A stretch of 64,000 nucleotides of DNA from Proteus appendicitidis (GTDB taxonomy: Bacteria > Pseudomonadota > Gammaproteobacteria > Enterobacterales > Enterobacteriaceae). Of the stretch, positions 28,888-36,988 are shown in pieces. The stretch's first letter is position 1. The number at the start of each line of letters is the position of its first letter. Under the pieces are notes generated by a model. That model worked only from the letters and a program-made list of their open reading frames with translations, searched no databases and was not told the origin of the DNA. A program made the translations under genes and the position numbers. Location of the stretch: positions 372,001 to 436,000 of the forward strand of contig NZ_CP127389.1 of NCBI RefSeq assembly GCF_030271835.1, given 5' to 3'.

Positions 28888-29012
28888 ATTATCAATATTG
28901 ATAATAAATTATCACCATCTGTTTGGTGTGTTTAATTTAATTATTATTTATTAGTTAGTTATGTTGTTTTTGTATAAAGCTCACACAGTTTCTTATTATT
29001 GATAATTTATCA
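28888..29012. promoter_or_regulatory. Cluster of palindromic activator sites (candidate UAS)
   Basis: Perfect 18-bp palindrome ATTATCAATATTGATAAT at 28888-28905; overlapping TGATAAT-AA-ATTATCA at 28899-28914; and TGATAA-T-TTATCA at 29000-29012. All share the half-site TGATAA. They lie about 125-250 bp upstream of the sigma-54 promoter and next to the activator start, as expected for enhancer and autoregulation sites. Confidence 0.65.
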
Positions 29013-29135
29013 CCTAAATAAAACCGCCTAGATCACAGCTTTTCTGCATCATTAATTTCATTTCTTAATCGTTAAAACAATAAATATATTTTAAATCAAA
29101 TGGTTATATTTTTATTAAATGCTTTTTGAATGAGT

Positions 29136-29150
29136 TGGCATACATATTGC
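29136..29150 (+). promoter_or_regulatory. Sigma-54 (-24/-12) promoter of dpaL
   Basis: TGGCAT (29136-29141), five bases, TTGC (29147-29150): GG at -24 and GC at -12 with the right spacing, near the consensus TGGCAC-N5-TTGC. The dpaL start codon is 85 bases downstream. Confidence 0.85.
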
Positions 29151-29234
29151 GATATAGGGGATAACCCTATGTATTCCGATTAATCGCGATATTGGGTTAT
29201 CGCGAATTTTAAAGTGTGATTAAGAGGTAATTCC

Positions 29235-30452
29235 ATGCAGGAGCAATTGCAGTACCTGATTAACCAAAGTTCATTTACGCGAAAACCAACCGCGGAGCTT
29301 GCCCCTTTTCATTATGAAGAGTTAGTCAAAGCGTTAGATTTTCACAGAACTATTCCAGGATACGCACCTACACCATTATTTCATTTACCCCAGTTAGCCA
29401 AAACCTTAGGGATTGGTGAGTTATATCTCAAAGATGAGTCTTTTCGTTTTGGTTTAAAAGCATTTAAAGCGTTAGGTGGTGCTTATGCGATGGCACGCCA
29501 TATTGCTGATTTCCTTGAAATGGACATAAGTGAATTACCTTATGAGGTAATGATCAGTGATGAGATCAGGAAAAAGTTAAATGGCGTGACTTTTGCGACA
29601 ACCACTGACGGGAATCATGGACGTGGCGTTGCTTGGATGGCAAGACAGTTAAAGCAAAACGCTGTGGTTTATATGCCAAAAGGATCATCTCAAGAACGTT
29701 TAGATGCCATTTTACGTGAAGGTGCAGTCGCTGAAATCGTTGATATGAACTATGACGATGCAGTGAGAATGACGGCTGAAATGGCTGAAAAATATGGCTG
29801 GATTGTGGTTCAAGATACTGCATGGGATGGCTATGAAGAGATCCCACTTTGGATCATGCAAGGCTATGGCACTTTAATGCTGGAATCTCTCGCACAATTA
29901 CATGAAGTTCCCCCGACGCATATTTTTGTGCAAGCCGGTGTGGGTTCTTTTGCGGGTATGGTGCAAGGCATGGTAACCGCAGCTTATGGCAAACAAGCAC
30001 CGAAAGTGATTGTGGTCGAAGCGCGCATTGCTGACTGTTTATATCAATCTGCGGTATCAGGAAAAGCAGATGCTATTCCTGTTGGTGGGGATTTACAAAC
30101 AGTTATGGCAGGGCTTGCTTGTGGTGAAGCGAATAGTATTGGTTGGAATTTATTGCGCGATTATTCAGCGGCATTTTTCTCTTGCCCTGATGCCGTCGCG
30201 ACGAGGGGAATGCGGATTTTAGGGAACCCTTTACCCGGTGATCCGCACATCATTTCTGGTGAATCTGGTGCTGTGACAACAGGCTTGCTCTCTATTTTGA
30301 TGCAATCACCTGTCTATCAGAGTGCGAAAGAAGCGCTGGGATTAGATGAAAATGCACGAGTGCTTGTGATAAGCACTGAAGGTGACACTGATCCTGAACG
30401 TTATCGCGATATCGTGTGGGATGGTGAGTTGCCTAGCTTCAAACAATTTTAA
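29235..30452 (+). CDS. dpaL: Diaminopropionate ammonia-lyase
   Basis: 405 residues, fold type II PLP enzyme (YgeX/DpaL family). The PLP lysine lies in RFGLKAFKALGG (Lys78 by alignment with E. coli Lys77), the substrate region in TTDGNHGRGVAW, and the phosphate-binding glycine loop in QAGVGSFAGMVQG. It converts D- or L-2,3-diaminopropionate to pyruvate and two ammonia. First gene of an operon with a ygeY-like hydrolase, a D-aminoacylase-like enzyme and an MFS carrier, driven by the sigma-54 promoter above. Good AGAGGT ribosome site. Length is as in the family. Confidence 0.95.
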   Translation: MQEQLQYLINQSSFTRKPTAELAPFHYEELVKALDFHRTIPGYAPTPLFHLPQLAKTLGIGELYLKDESFRFGLKAFKALGGAYAMARHIADFLEMDISELPYEVMISDEIRKKLNGVTFATTTDGNHGRGVAWMARQLKQNAVVYMPKGSSQERLDAILREGAVAEIVDMNYDDAVRMTAEMAEKYGWIVVQDTAWDGYEEIPLWIMQGYGTLMLESLAQLHEVPPTHIFVQAGVGSFAGMVQGMVTAAYGKQAPKVIVVEARIADCLYQSAVSGKADAIPVGGDLQTVMAGLACGEANSIGWNLLRDYSAAFFSCPDAVATRGMRILGNPLPGDPHIISGESGAVTTGLLSILMQSPVYQSAKEALGLDENARVLVISTEGDTDPERYRDIVWDGELPSFKQF

Positions 30453-30483
30453 AAAACAAATAAGTCTTTTGGAGTGAACAAGT

Positions 30484-31668
30484 ATGTTATCAGCAAACCG
30501 ATTTGATGAAGTTATTAAGAATTGCCAATTATTAATCCAACAAAAAAGCTATTCAGGTGAAGAAGGTAACGTTGTTAAAGTCATAGAAGAGATGATGAAA
30601 AACTATGATTTTGACGATATTCACATTGATAAATACGGCAATATTATTGGCGGAATTATAGGTCAACACCCAGGGAAAACCCTTATTTTTGATGGTCATA
30701 TCGATACTGTACCGGTGAGTGAGCGTGACTGGAAAGAAAAACCTTATGGTGCAGAAATCAAAGATGGCAAGATTTATGGTCGCGGCACCAGTGATATGAA
30801 AGGTGCCGTCGCTGCGATGATTTCAGCGATAGGTTTTTATGGTCAAGATAATCAGCGCAATTTTGCTGGTCGTATTTATGTCTCTTGTATTGTGCATGAA
30901 GAGTGTTTTGAAGGTGTTGCCGCAAGACTCGTTTCTGAGCGCTATAAACCAGATTATGTGGTGATTGGTGAAGCCTCTGAATTAAACCTCAAAATTGGGC
31001 AACGCGGTCGTGCTGAAATTGTGGTTGAAACCTTTGGTAAACCCGCTCATTCAGCCAATCCAGATGCAGGGATCAACTCTGTTTATAAGATGGCAAAACT
31101 GATCGAGAAGATCAGAACCTTAACACCATCGGTTCATCCTGTATTAGGAAAAGGGATCTTAGAACTAACAGATATTAAATCATCACCTTATCCGGGCGCT
31201 TCGGTTGTGCCTGAATATTGTCGCGCCACTTACGATCGCCGTTTGTTAGTGGGTGAAACGAAAGAAGAAGTGCTTGCACCATTACAAAAAGCGATTGATG
31301 AACTTGCTTCTCAAGATGCTGATTTTAAAGCAAAAGTCTCTTATGCCTACGGCACTGAAAAATGTTACACCGGAGCCACTATTGAAGGTGAACGTTTCTT
31401 CCCTGGTTGGGTATTAGAAGAGAGCGATCCTTATGTACAAAGCGTTTTAAAAGGGCTGCACGAGTCAGGCTTTAAACCGACTGTCACACAATACTCTTTC
31501 TGTACTAACGGTAGCCATTATGCGGGTGAGGCGGGTATTAAAACTATTGGTTTTGGCCCCTCTCGCGAGAACTTAGCGCACACCATTGATGAATATATTG
31601 AAGTTGAACAGTTAAAAGGTGCTGCGAGTGGCTATTACAGCATTATGAACAGCCTTTATCACCTTTAA
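30484..31668 (+). CDS. ygeY: YgeY-family M20 metallohydrolase
   Basis: 394 residues, M20 dipeptidase/deacetylase family. Metal ligands are visible: DGHIDTVP (His72), GRGTSDMKGA (Asp104), HEE (Glu139/140), and a late His in NLAHTIDEY. A lid/dimerisation domain lies in the middle (about 175-290). In E. coli ygeY neighbours ygeX (dpaL), so the pairing is conserved, but the physiological substrate of YgeY is not settled; release of an amino acid from an acyl or peptide conjugate is likely. GGAGTG ribosome site; 31 bases after dpaL. Confidence 0.88.
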   Translation: MLSANRFDEVIKNCQLLIQQKSYSGEEGNVVKVIEEMMKNYDFDDIHIDKYGNIIGGIIGQHPGKTLIFDGHIDTVPVSERDWKEKPYGAEIKDGKIYGRGTSDMKGAVAAMISAIGFYGQDNQRNFAGRIYVSCIVHEECFEGVAARLVSERYKPDYVVIGEASELNLKIGQRGRAEIVVETFGKPAHSANPDAGINSVYKMAKLIEKIRTLTPSVHPVLGKGILELTDIKSSPYPGASVVPEYCRATYDRRLLVGETKEEVLAPLQKAIDELASQDADFKAKVSYAYGTEKCYTGATIEGERFFPGWVLEESDPYVQSVLKGLHESGFKPTVTQYSFCTNGSHYAGEAGIKTIGFGPSRENLAHTIDEYIEVEQLKGAASGYYSIMNSLYHL

Positions 31669-31694
31669 TCCTTACGAAATAAATCCTTACTAGA

Positions 31695-31724
31695 AGAGTA
31701 TCTGGCGAAACAGCCAGATGCTCT
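31695..31724 (+). promoter_or_regulatory. Intercistronic hairpin, ygeY to aminoacylase gene
   Basis: 12-bp stem AGAGTATCTGGC (31695-31706) / GCCAGATGCTCT (31713-31724) with one G-U pair and six-base loop, directly before the ribosome site of the next gene. No T run: an mRNA-stabilising or processing element. Confidence 0.7.
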
Positions 31725-31740
31725 TTGGAGAAATAACAGA

Positions 31741-33327
31741 ATGAAAACAATATTTAAAAACGCCACTGTTATTGATGGAACAGGGGCAAGTGCATTTCAA
31801 GCTGATGTTGTGGTTAATGAAGGGAAAATAATAAAAATCGGCCAGTTTGATGCAAAAACAAATGATCAGATTATTGATGCAACAGGGAAGATAGTTTGTC
31901 CCGGTTTTATTGATACTCACACTCACTCTGATCTTTCTGCTCTACTTAATCCCGCTTTATCTGCCAAAATTCGCCAAGGGATCACCACTGAATTGTTAGG
32001 GCAAGATGGTGTCGCGTTAGCACCATTACCAGAACAATATATTTCAGCATGGCGTAAGAATATTGCGGGTTTAGATGGTGATTCTGACAGTATTGATTGG
32101 CATTTTAAAAATACTGAAGGTTACTTAGGTATGTTGGAAGCGAGAGGCTCTGCAACGAATCTTGCTTACCTTGTTCCTCATGGCAACATTCGAATGGAAG
32201 CGATGGGATTAGAAGGTAATCCTTCTACCCGTGAAGATGTCGCCAAGATGTGTGAGATCTTAGAGCGTGAGTTAAAAGCAGGGGCGTTTGGTTTATCAAC
32301 CGGATTGATTTATATGCCTTGTGCCTTTGGTGATACCGCTGAAATGATCGAACTTTGTAAGGTTACAGCAAAACATAATGGCATTTTTGTTGTTCATCAA
32401 CGTAGTGAAGCTGACGATATTATTCAATCAACTCAAGAGCTTATTGATATCGCCAAAGCATCAGGTGTTTGGTTGCATATTTCCCATATGAAAGTTTGCG
32501 GTAAGAAAAACTGGGGATTAATTGACGAAATGCTTGGTATGTTAGAGCAAGCGCAAAAAGAGGGCATTCGTATCTCTTTTGACCAATACCCGTATGTGGC
32601 AGGCAGTACCATGCTTGGGGTGATTTTACCGCCTTGGGTTCACGCAGGCGGTACAGAGAAATTATTAGAACGCTTGGCTTCTCCTGAACTGCGTAAAAAG
32701 ATGATTGAAGATATCGAAAAAGGCATTCCGGGCTGGGATAACTTTATTGATTTCGCAGGATTAGAAAATATTTATGTGACTAGCTCTAAAACAGAAAAAA
32801 ACCAAGATGCTGTTGGGCTTAGCCTTGTAGAGCTAGGCAAATTGAGAGGTAAAGATCCGTATAACGCAACCTTTGATCTGCTATATGAAGAAGAAAATGC
32901 GGTAGGCATGGTGGATTTTTACGGTACAGAAGAACACGTTATTAAATTCTTATGTCGCCCTGAACAAAACGTCTGTACTGATGGATTAATGGGGGCAGGT
33001 AAGCCTCATCCTCGTGTATTTGGTGCATTTCCGCGTGTTTTAGGGAAATACGTCAGAGAAGAAAAATGCCTCACTTGGGAACAAGCCATTCGCAAAATGA
33101 CAGGTAAACCGGCTGAAGTCCTTCGATTAACCGATAGAGGTTTAATTAAAGAGGGATATGCCGCTGATATTGTGATGTTCGACCCTGAAACCATTATTGA
33201 TAAAGGCACGTTTGTTGAACCAAACCAATACCCTGAAGGGATCGATTTGGTGATGGTCAATGGTCGTATCGCATTAATTAATGGGGTCGAAAGCTACGCC
33301 TGTAGTGGTCATGTTTTAAGAGCATAA
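31741..33327 (+). CDS. N-acyl-D-amino-acid deacylase family amidohydrolase
   Basis: 528 residues, amidohydrolase family 3 (D-aminoacylase/dihydroorotase-like). N-terminal beta domain, then FIDTHTHSDLS with metal ligands His60 and His62, FVVHQRSEADD, LHISHMKVCG and a late catalytic Asp in CTDGLMGAG; a C-terminal GYAADIVMFDPETI closes the small beta domain. It takes the place that hyuA (dihydropyrimidinase-like) has in the E. coli yge cluster. Likely splits N-acyl-D-amino acids or related conjugates to feed DpaL; substrate not shown by sequence. Confidence 0.85.
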   Translation: MKTIFKNATVIDGTGASAFQADVVVNEGKIIKIGQFDAKTNDQIIDATGKIVCPGFIDTHTHSDLSALLNPALSAKIRQGITTELLGQDGVALAPLPEQYISAWRKNIAGLDGDSDSIDWHFKNTEGYLGMLEARGSATNLAYLVPHGNIRMEAMGLEGNPSTREDVAKMCEILERELKAGAFGLSTGLIYMPCAFGDTAEMIELCKVTAKHNGIFVVHQRSEADDIIQSTQELIDIAKASGVWLHISHMKVCGKKNWGLIDEMLGMLEQAQKEGIRISFDQYPYVAGSTMLGVILPPWVHAGGTEKLLERLASPELRKKMIEDIEKGIPGWDNFIDFAGLENIYVTSSKTEKNQDAVGLSLVELGKLRGKDPYNATFDLLYEEENAVGMVDFYGTEEHVIKFLCRPEQNVCTDGLMGAGKPHPRVFGAFPRVLGKYVREEKCLTWEQAIRKMTGKPAEVLRLTDRGLIKEGYAADIVMFDPETIIDKGTFVEPNQYPEGIDLVMVNGRIALINGVESYACSGHVLRA

Positions 33328-33377
33328 CGACACAAAAACACAATAACACTCTTAAACGTTAAATCTTATCTCTGTTT

Positions 33378-33402
33378 ATCACGGTTGTTCTTCAACCGTG
33401 AT
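33378..33402 (+). promoter_or_regulatory. Intercistronic hairpin before the MFS gene
   Basis: Perfect 10-bp stem ATCACGGTTG (33378-33387) / CAACCGTGAT (33393-33402), loop TTCTT, no T run. The longer MFS frame would start inside it, which supports the later start at 33431. Confidence 0.7.
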
Positions 33403-33430
33403 GGTTTCCCCTTACCTGAGGAACAGGAAA

Positions 33431-34705
33431 ATGAGTTCAAATATTATTCCAAATCTTCAACAGAAGAAAACATGGAAAGCTCGTTACACCGTTTTATCCT
33501 TAATTTGGTTAGCATGGTTACTTTCGTTCTTAGATAGAATGGTAATGAGTGTTTCATTACCCTTTATTGGACGTGATCTTAATCTTGATACCACACAACA
33601 AGGCTTAATCATCAGTGCGTTCTTTGTCGGTTATGCGGCATTCCAAATACCGGGCGGTTTCTTAGCTGACCGTTTTGGCGCACGTAAAATTATGGCAATC
33701 GGCATTGCATGGTGGTCAGTCTTCACCAGCTTAACGGGGATGGTATTTACATTACCGTTAATGTTAGCGGTGCGATTCTTATTTGGTATTGGTGAAGGTT
33801 GTTTTCCATCCGCTTCTTGGAAAATGATCTCAACTTATTTCCCATCTAAAGAGCGTGGTCGTGCAACGGCAATTCAATCAACAGTAAATACCTTAGGCCC
33901 TGCATTAGCGGTTATTGTTGCTGCGAGTATCATCGGTGCTTTTGGCTGGCATATGGTGTTTATTGTTTTAGGTATTCCCGGTCTATTAATTGCAGCGGGT
34001 ATCTATTTCTTCACTCGTGATAATCCCAAAGATCACCCAAGTATCACCCAGCAAGATCTCGATGAGTTAGCCGCAGATGGTACGTTAACGGATAAACCTG
34101 TTGAAGCAATACCTTTTAAAGATGTGTTAAAGATGCCAGTACTATGGCAAATGGCAGCAATTTGGTTTTTGTTTGATATTACCTTTTGGGGATTCTCAAC
34201 ATGGTTACCAAGTTATTTAATTACTGTTCGTGAATTCTCTTTGGCTAAAACAGGGGTAATGGCGGCGATCCCATTCTTATTTGGCGCTGGTGGTACATTA
34301 TTAGGGGGTTATGTTTCTGATAAATGTAAATCACAGCGTAAATGGTTATATATGATTACCGCAGTGATTGCAGCAGGCTTTTTATATATGACATATACCG
34401 TTGAAAGTGCTGATATGGCTGTTGTATACCAGTGTATTTCAGCATTATTTATGTTCTTCGCCATGGCAATGTTCTGGGGTATTTTAATGGATACTATTCC
34501 AAATAAAATCATGGGTCGTGCTTCAGGGATTGTTAACTTTGGTGGTCAAATGGCGGGTGTTGTTTCTGCACCGGTTATGGGCTTTTTAATTAAAGCAAGT
34601 GGTGGTAGTTACGACAGCGCATTTATGTTTATGATTATTGCATTAGTTGCTTCTGCGGTTGTAACGTTCACGGTTAAAATGCGAAATACACCAGCAGCCA
34701 TTTAA
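33431..34705 (+). CDS. MFS transporter, anion:cation symporter type
   Basis: 424 residues from ATG 33431 (AGGA upstream). Twelve hydrophobic segments; the MFS loop 2-3 signature appears as GGFLADRFGARKIMAIG, and loop 8-9 as GGYVSDKCKS. N-terminus SFLDRMVMSVSLPFIGRDL is typical of the ExuT/GudP-like ACS family that imports sugar acids and small carboxylates. As last gene of the dpaL operon it probably imports the substrate of the pathway, an acylated or D-amino acid compound (inference). Not a multidrug type by sequence. Confidence 0.88.
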   Translation: MSSNIIPNLQQKKTWKARYTVLSLIWLAWLLSFLDRMVMSVSLPFIGRDLNLDTTQQGLIISAFFVGYAAFQIPGGFLADRFGARKIMAIGIAWWSVFTSLTGMVFTLPLMLAVRFLFGIGEGCFPSASWKMISTYFPSKERGRATAIQSTVNTLGPALAVIVAASIIGAFGWHMVFIVLGIPGLLIAAGIYFFTRDNPKDHPSITQQDLDELAADGTLTDKPVEAIPFKDVLKMPVLWQMAAIWFLFDITFWGFSTWLPSYLITVREFSLAKTGVMAAIPFLFGAGGTLLGGYVSDKCKSQRKWLYMITAVIAAGFLYMTYTVESADMAVVYQCISALFMFFAMAMFWGILMDTIPNKIMGRASGIVNFGGQMAGVVSAPVMGFLIKASGGSYDSAFMFMIIALVASAVVTFTVKMRNTPAAI

Positions 34706-34864
34706 TTAATAATAGTTATATTTTAATAAGTGTGATTTATTAAAAGAAATAAGATTAATTAAATAAAATAAATGTATTAACTGTAAGATTTATTTATTAA
34801 AACTCACTATACGCTTTATTGATTTTTTAATTTAAAAAATCTTATTGCAGGGTATTTTTGTCTC

Positions 34865-34900
34865 AAAAAAGCCACGATTAAAAATCGTGGCTTTGCTTTT
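34865..34900. terminator. Bidirectional terminator between dpaL operon and prfH
   Basis: AAGCCACGATT (34869-34879), AAA loop, AATCGTGGCTT (34883-34893); T-rich on the right, A-rich on the left. It serves the convergent operons from both sides. Confidence 0.9.
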
Positions 34901-34915
34901 GTTAGATAAATAACA

Positions 34916-35527
34916 TTATTTGCTTATAAGAACAAAGTCGTTGCCACTAAAACAGAGTGTGGCATCGCCACGAATAACTCGGTGATGGGCAATATGGCGT
35001 TGGCTATTTAATGAAGCGTGTTGTTTCATCATATAAGCCTCTAAATGCCATGCAATAAGTTGTTTAGCGAGCTTTTTATTTGCGTGCTGGCTACGTTCTG
35101 ATTGCACTTTTACACTAATACCAGTGGCAATATGTGTTGCTCTGACTGCCGATTCTGTTTTATTAACATGCTGACCGCCGGGGCCATTTGAACGCATGGT
35201 TTCAAAGACAATTTCTTTGTCATTAATTTCATCAGGTTGTTCAAAACAAGCAACACCAATAAACCAATTTTTACGTTTATGCCGAGGTCGTAATGTGCTT
35301 GCACATTGCCATTGTACAGAGCCTGCCCACTGTTGTGCGATAGCCTGTGCATCAGCACCTTCAAGAGATACTAACGCTGATTTTAAGCCATGACGTGAAG
35401 GCTCTTTTTCAAGAACTGTGACGTTCACTTGCTGTTTTGTGGTTGATTTCAAAAAGTAATTTAACGCTTTTTCAACGGCTAAACAGCACTCTTCAGGGCC
35501 TTGTGCGGAGGTGAATTGTAATAACAT
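34916..35527 (-). CDS. prfH: Release factor-like ribosome rescue protein PrfH
   Basis: 203 residues. Carries the catalytic GGQ motif of class I release factors in RSNGPGGQHVNKTESAV (GGQ at 117-119) but lacks the codon-recognition domain of RF1/RF2. PrfH homologues are reported to release peptides from ribosomes damaged at the decoding site, with the neighbouring RtcB2 religating the cut 16S rRNA (established family work, recalled). The start overlaps the rtcB2 stop by one base (TAATG), so the two are translationally coupled. C-terminal region is Lys/His/Arg-rich as in GGQ proteins. Confidence 0.93.
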   Translation of the reverse strand: MLLQFTSAQGPEECCLAVEKALNYFLKSTTKQQVNVTVLEKEPSRHGLKSALVSLEGADAQAIAQQWAGSVQWQCASTLRPRHKRKNWFIGVACFEQPDEINDKEIVFETMRSNGPGGQHVNKTESAVRATHIATGISVKVQSERSQHANKKLAKQLIAWHLEAYMMKQHASLNSQRHIAHHRVIRGDATLCFSGNDFVLISK

Positions 35528-36672
35528 TACGCCATCTCCCCACTTGTTTTATAGGTGATCACCGGTTTTAAACGCGCGATGACGTCGATTAATCCAATAT
35601 TCACCATGCTTTCAATCACTGTTTCAATCGATTTATAAGATTGTGGTGCTTCTTCATAAATCAGTTGTTTATTGGCACAAATAATACGGCTACCTAATGC
35701 TGTTCGTGAAAGTTGTAAAGGTGTAAAACGGTGTGATAATCGCCCTTTACACTCTGTACGCATCCATTTTCTACCTGCACCATGAGGCAATGAATGAAGG
35801 CTTAATTCGCTTAATTCAGACATAAGTGGCTTCACAATATAGCTATAATCACCGCGTGATCCCGGAATAACCACCATATCGTGATGTGCGGGTGTTGCAC
35901 CTTTACGATGTAACCAACCTTGTTGACCATGTAATTCACAAGGCTCTACAAGATTATGATTTACATCAGAAATTACTTCACCTTGAGTACGAATTTGGCG
36001 CATCATTCTTTCACCAATAAGGCGGCGATTAATCTTTGCGTAATCAAGTGCATTATTGTGGGCTTGCAAATATTCATTTACTGCTTCGGTGTTAGCAACA
36101 AGCCCTTTATGACCAAACTGCTCAGTATGGGCGCGTAAGATAGATTGTCCTAAACCTCTCGATCCGCTGTGAACTAATAGCAATAACTGTTTTTTATTGA
36201 TACTACTTGCAGCGAAAAGTGTTTCATTAATCACTTGGTCAATTTGTTGGAATTCAGCAAAGTGATTACCACCACCAATAGAGCCTAAAGAGCCAGCGAA
36301 AGGATGGTTTTGCATTTCAGTCGGTAGATGCGCTTCTAGCCATTCTGAAGGTGCGATATCACTCATTTCACTCAACTGTTTTTCCGCTTTATCTAAGTTG
36401 AGTTTGCTGTTTTTAAACTCAGTTTGAAAAAGCGTCATACCACAGCCAATATCATTACCGACTAAAGCAGGGTAAAAGCGATTAACAGAAAAAAAGGCAG
36501 CGCCAATGGGATAACCACGGCCAGGATGCAAATCAGGCATACCTGCAACATAAGCCATATCAGGAAGTTGAGCGGTTGTTTCTAATTGTTGGATTGCTTT
36601 GCTTTCAATCCAAGTATTATCCGATGCGATATAACAAACGCTATCAGATAAATAATGAACACACTTGTCCAT
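35527..36672 (-). CDS. RtcB-family RNA ligase paired with PrfH (RtcB2)
   Basis: 381 residues from ATG 36672 (MDKCVHYLSDSV); the frame is open to ATG 36684, but only the inner start has a GGA-type site (36680-36682). RtcB motifs: VGNDIGCGMTLF (Cys81 in the longer numbering, metal ligand), GGGNHFAEF (137-145), VHSGSRGLG (171-179), and HGAGRKWMRT with the guanylylated His (301). It joins 2',3'-cyclic phosphate and 5'-OH RNA ends using GTP and Mn2+. It is the upstream gene of a two-gene operon with prfH; no rtcA or rtcR is beside it, which marks it as the PrfH-associated paralogue. Confidence 0.93.
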   Translation of the reverse strand: MDKCVHYLSDSVCYIASDNTWIESKAIQQLETTAQLPDMAYVAGMPDLHPGRGYPIGAAFFSVNRFYPALVGNDIGCGMTLFQTEFKNSKLNLDKAEKQLSEMSDIAPSEWLEAHLPTEMQNHPFAGSLGSIGGGNHFAEFQQIDQVINETLFAASSINKKQLLLLVHSGSRGLGQSILRAHTEQFGHKGLVANTEAVNEYLQAHNNALDYAKINRRLIGERMMRQIRTQGEVISDVNHNLVEPCELHGQQGWLHRKGATPAHHDMVVIPGSRGDYSYIVKPLMSELSELSLHSLPHGAGRKWMRTECKGRLSHRFTPLQLSRTALGSRIICANKQLIYEEAPQSYKSIETVIESMVNIGLIDVIARLKPVITYKTSGEMA

Positions 36673-36675
36673 ATA

Positions 36676-36764
36676 CCAATCCATATAATGTAAAGGATAA
36701 AAAAATAAATTGATTGGCGGACAGCAAAAAGAAGAAAAAAAGGATTACTTCTGAGATTGTCCGC
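36676..36764 (-). promoter_or_regulatory. Overlapping inverted repeats between leader ORF and rtcB2 start
   Basis: On the minus-strand transcript GCGGACA (36764-36758, inside the leader codons 10-12) can pair with TGTCCGC (36723-36717). CCAATC (36717-36712) can pair with GATTGG (36681-36676), which covers the rtcB2 ribosome site. The two middle segments are contiguous and share base 36717, so the structures compete at the edge. Layout is that of translational attenuators. Confidence 0.5.
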
Positions 36765-36792
36765 AAAGAGTATTCATATTTGTAGTTGTCAT
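36745..36792 (-). CDS. 15-residue leader ORF upstream of rtcB2-prfH
   Basis: ATG 36792 to TAA 36745 encodes MTTTNMNTLCGQSQK. It is preceded by AAGGAGGT, the best Shine-Dalgarno in this part of the window, six bases from the ATG. The stop lies 73 bases before the ATG of rtcB2 on the same strand. Part of its coding sequence is one arm of an inverted repeat. A leader peptide controlling the downstream operon through ribosome position is the obvious idea; it is unproven, and a chance ORF remains possible. Confidence 0.55.
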   Translation of the reverse strand: MTTTNMNTLCGQSQK

Positions 36793-36988
36793 GGGATACC
36801 TCCTTGCAGTTAATTGAAATGGATGAAAAATAATAAATCGCGGGCATATTAACCACTTTTTTTTGCATTGGCAATCAAAAAGTGGTGTGATTTTTCTTTA
36901 TTTTTTAAAAAAAGAATTAATCGATTTTATTTAATTTAAGGTTAGCTTTTCTTTATTATCTATTTAAGTTAGCTCTCTATTATTTAAT

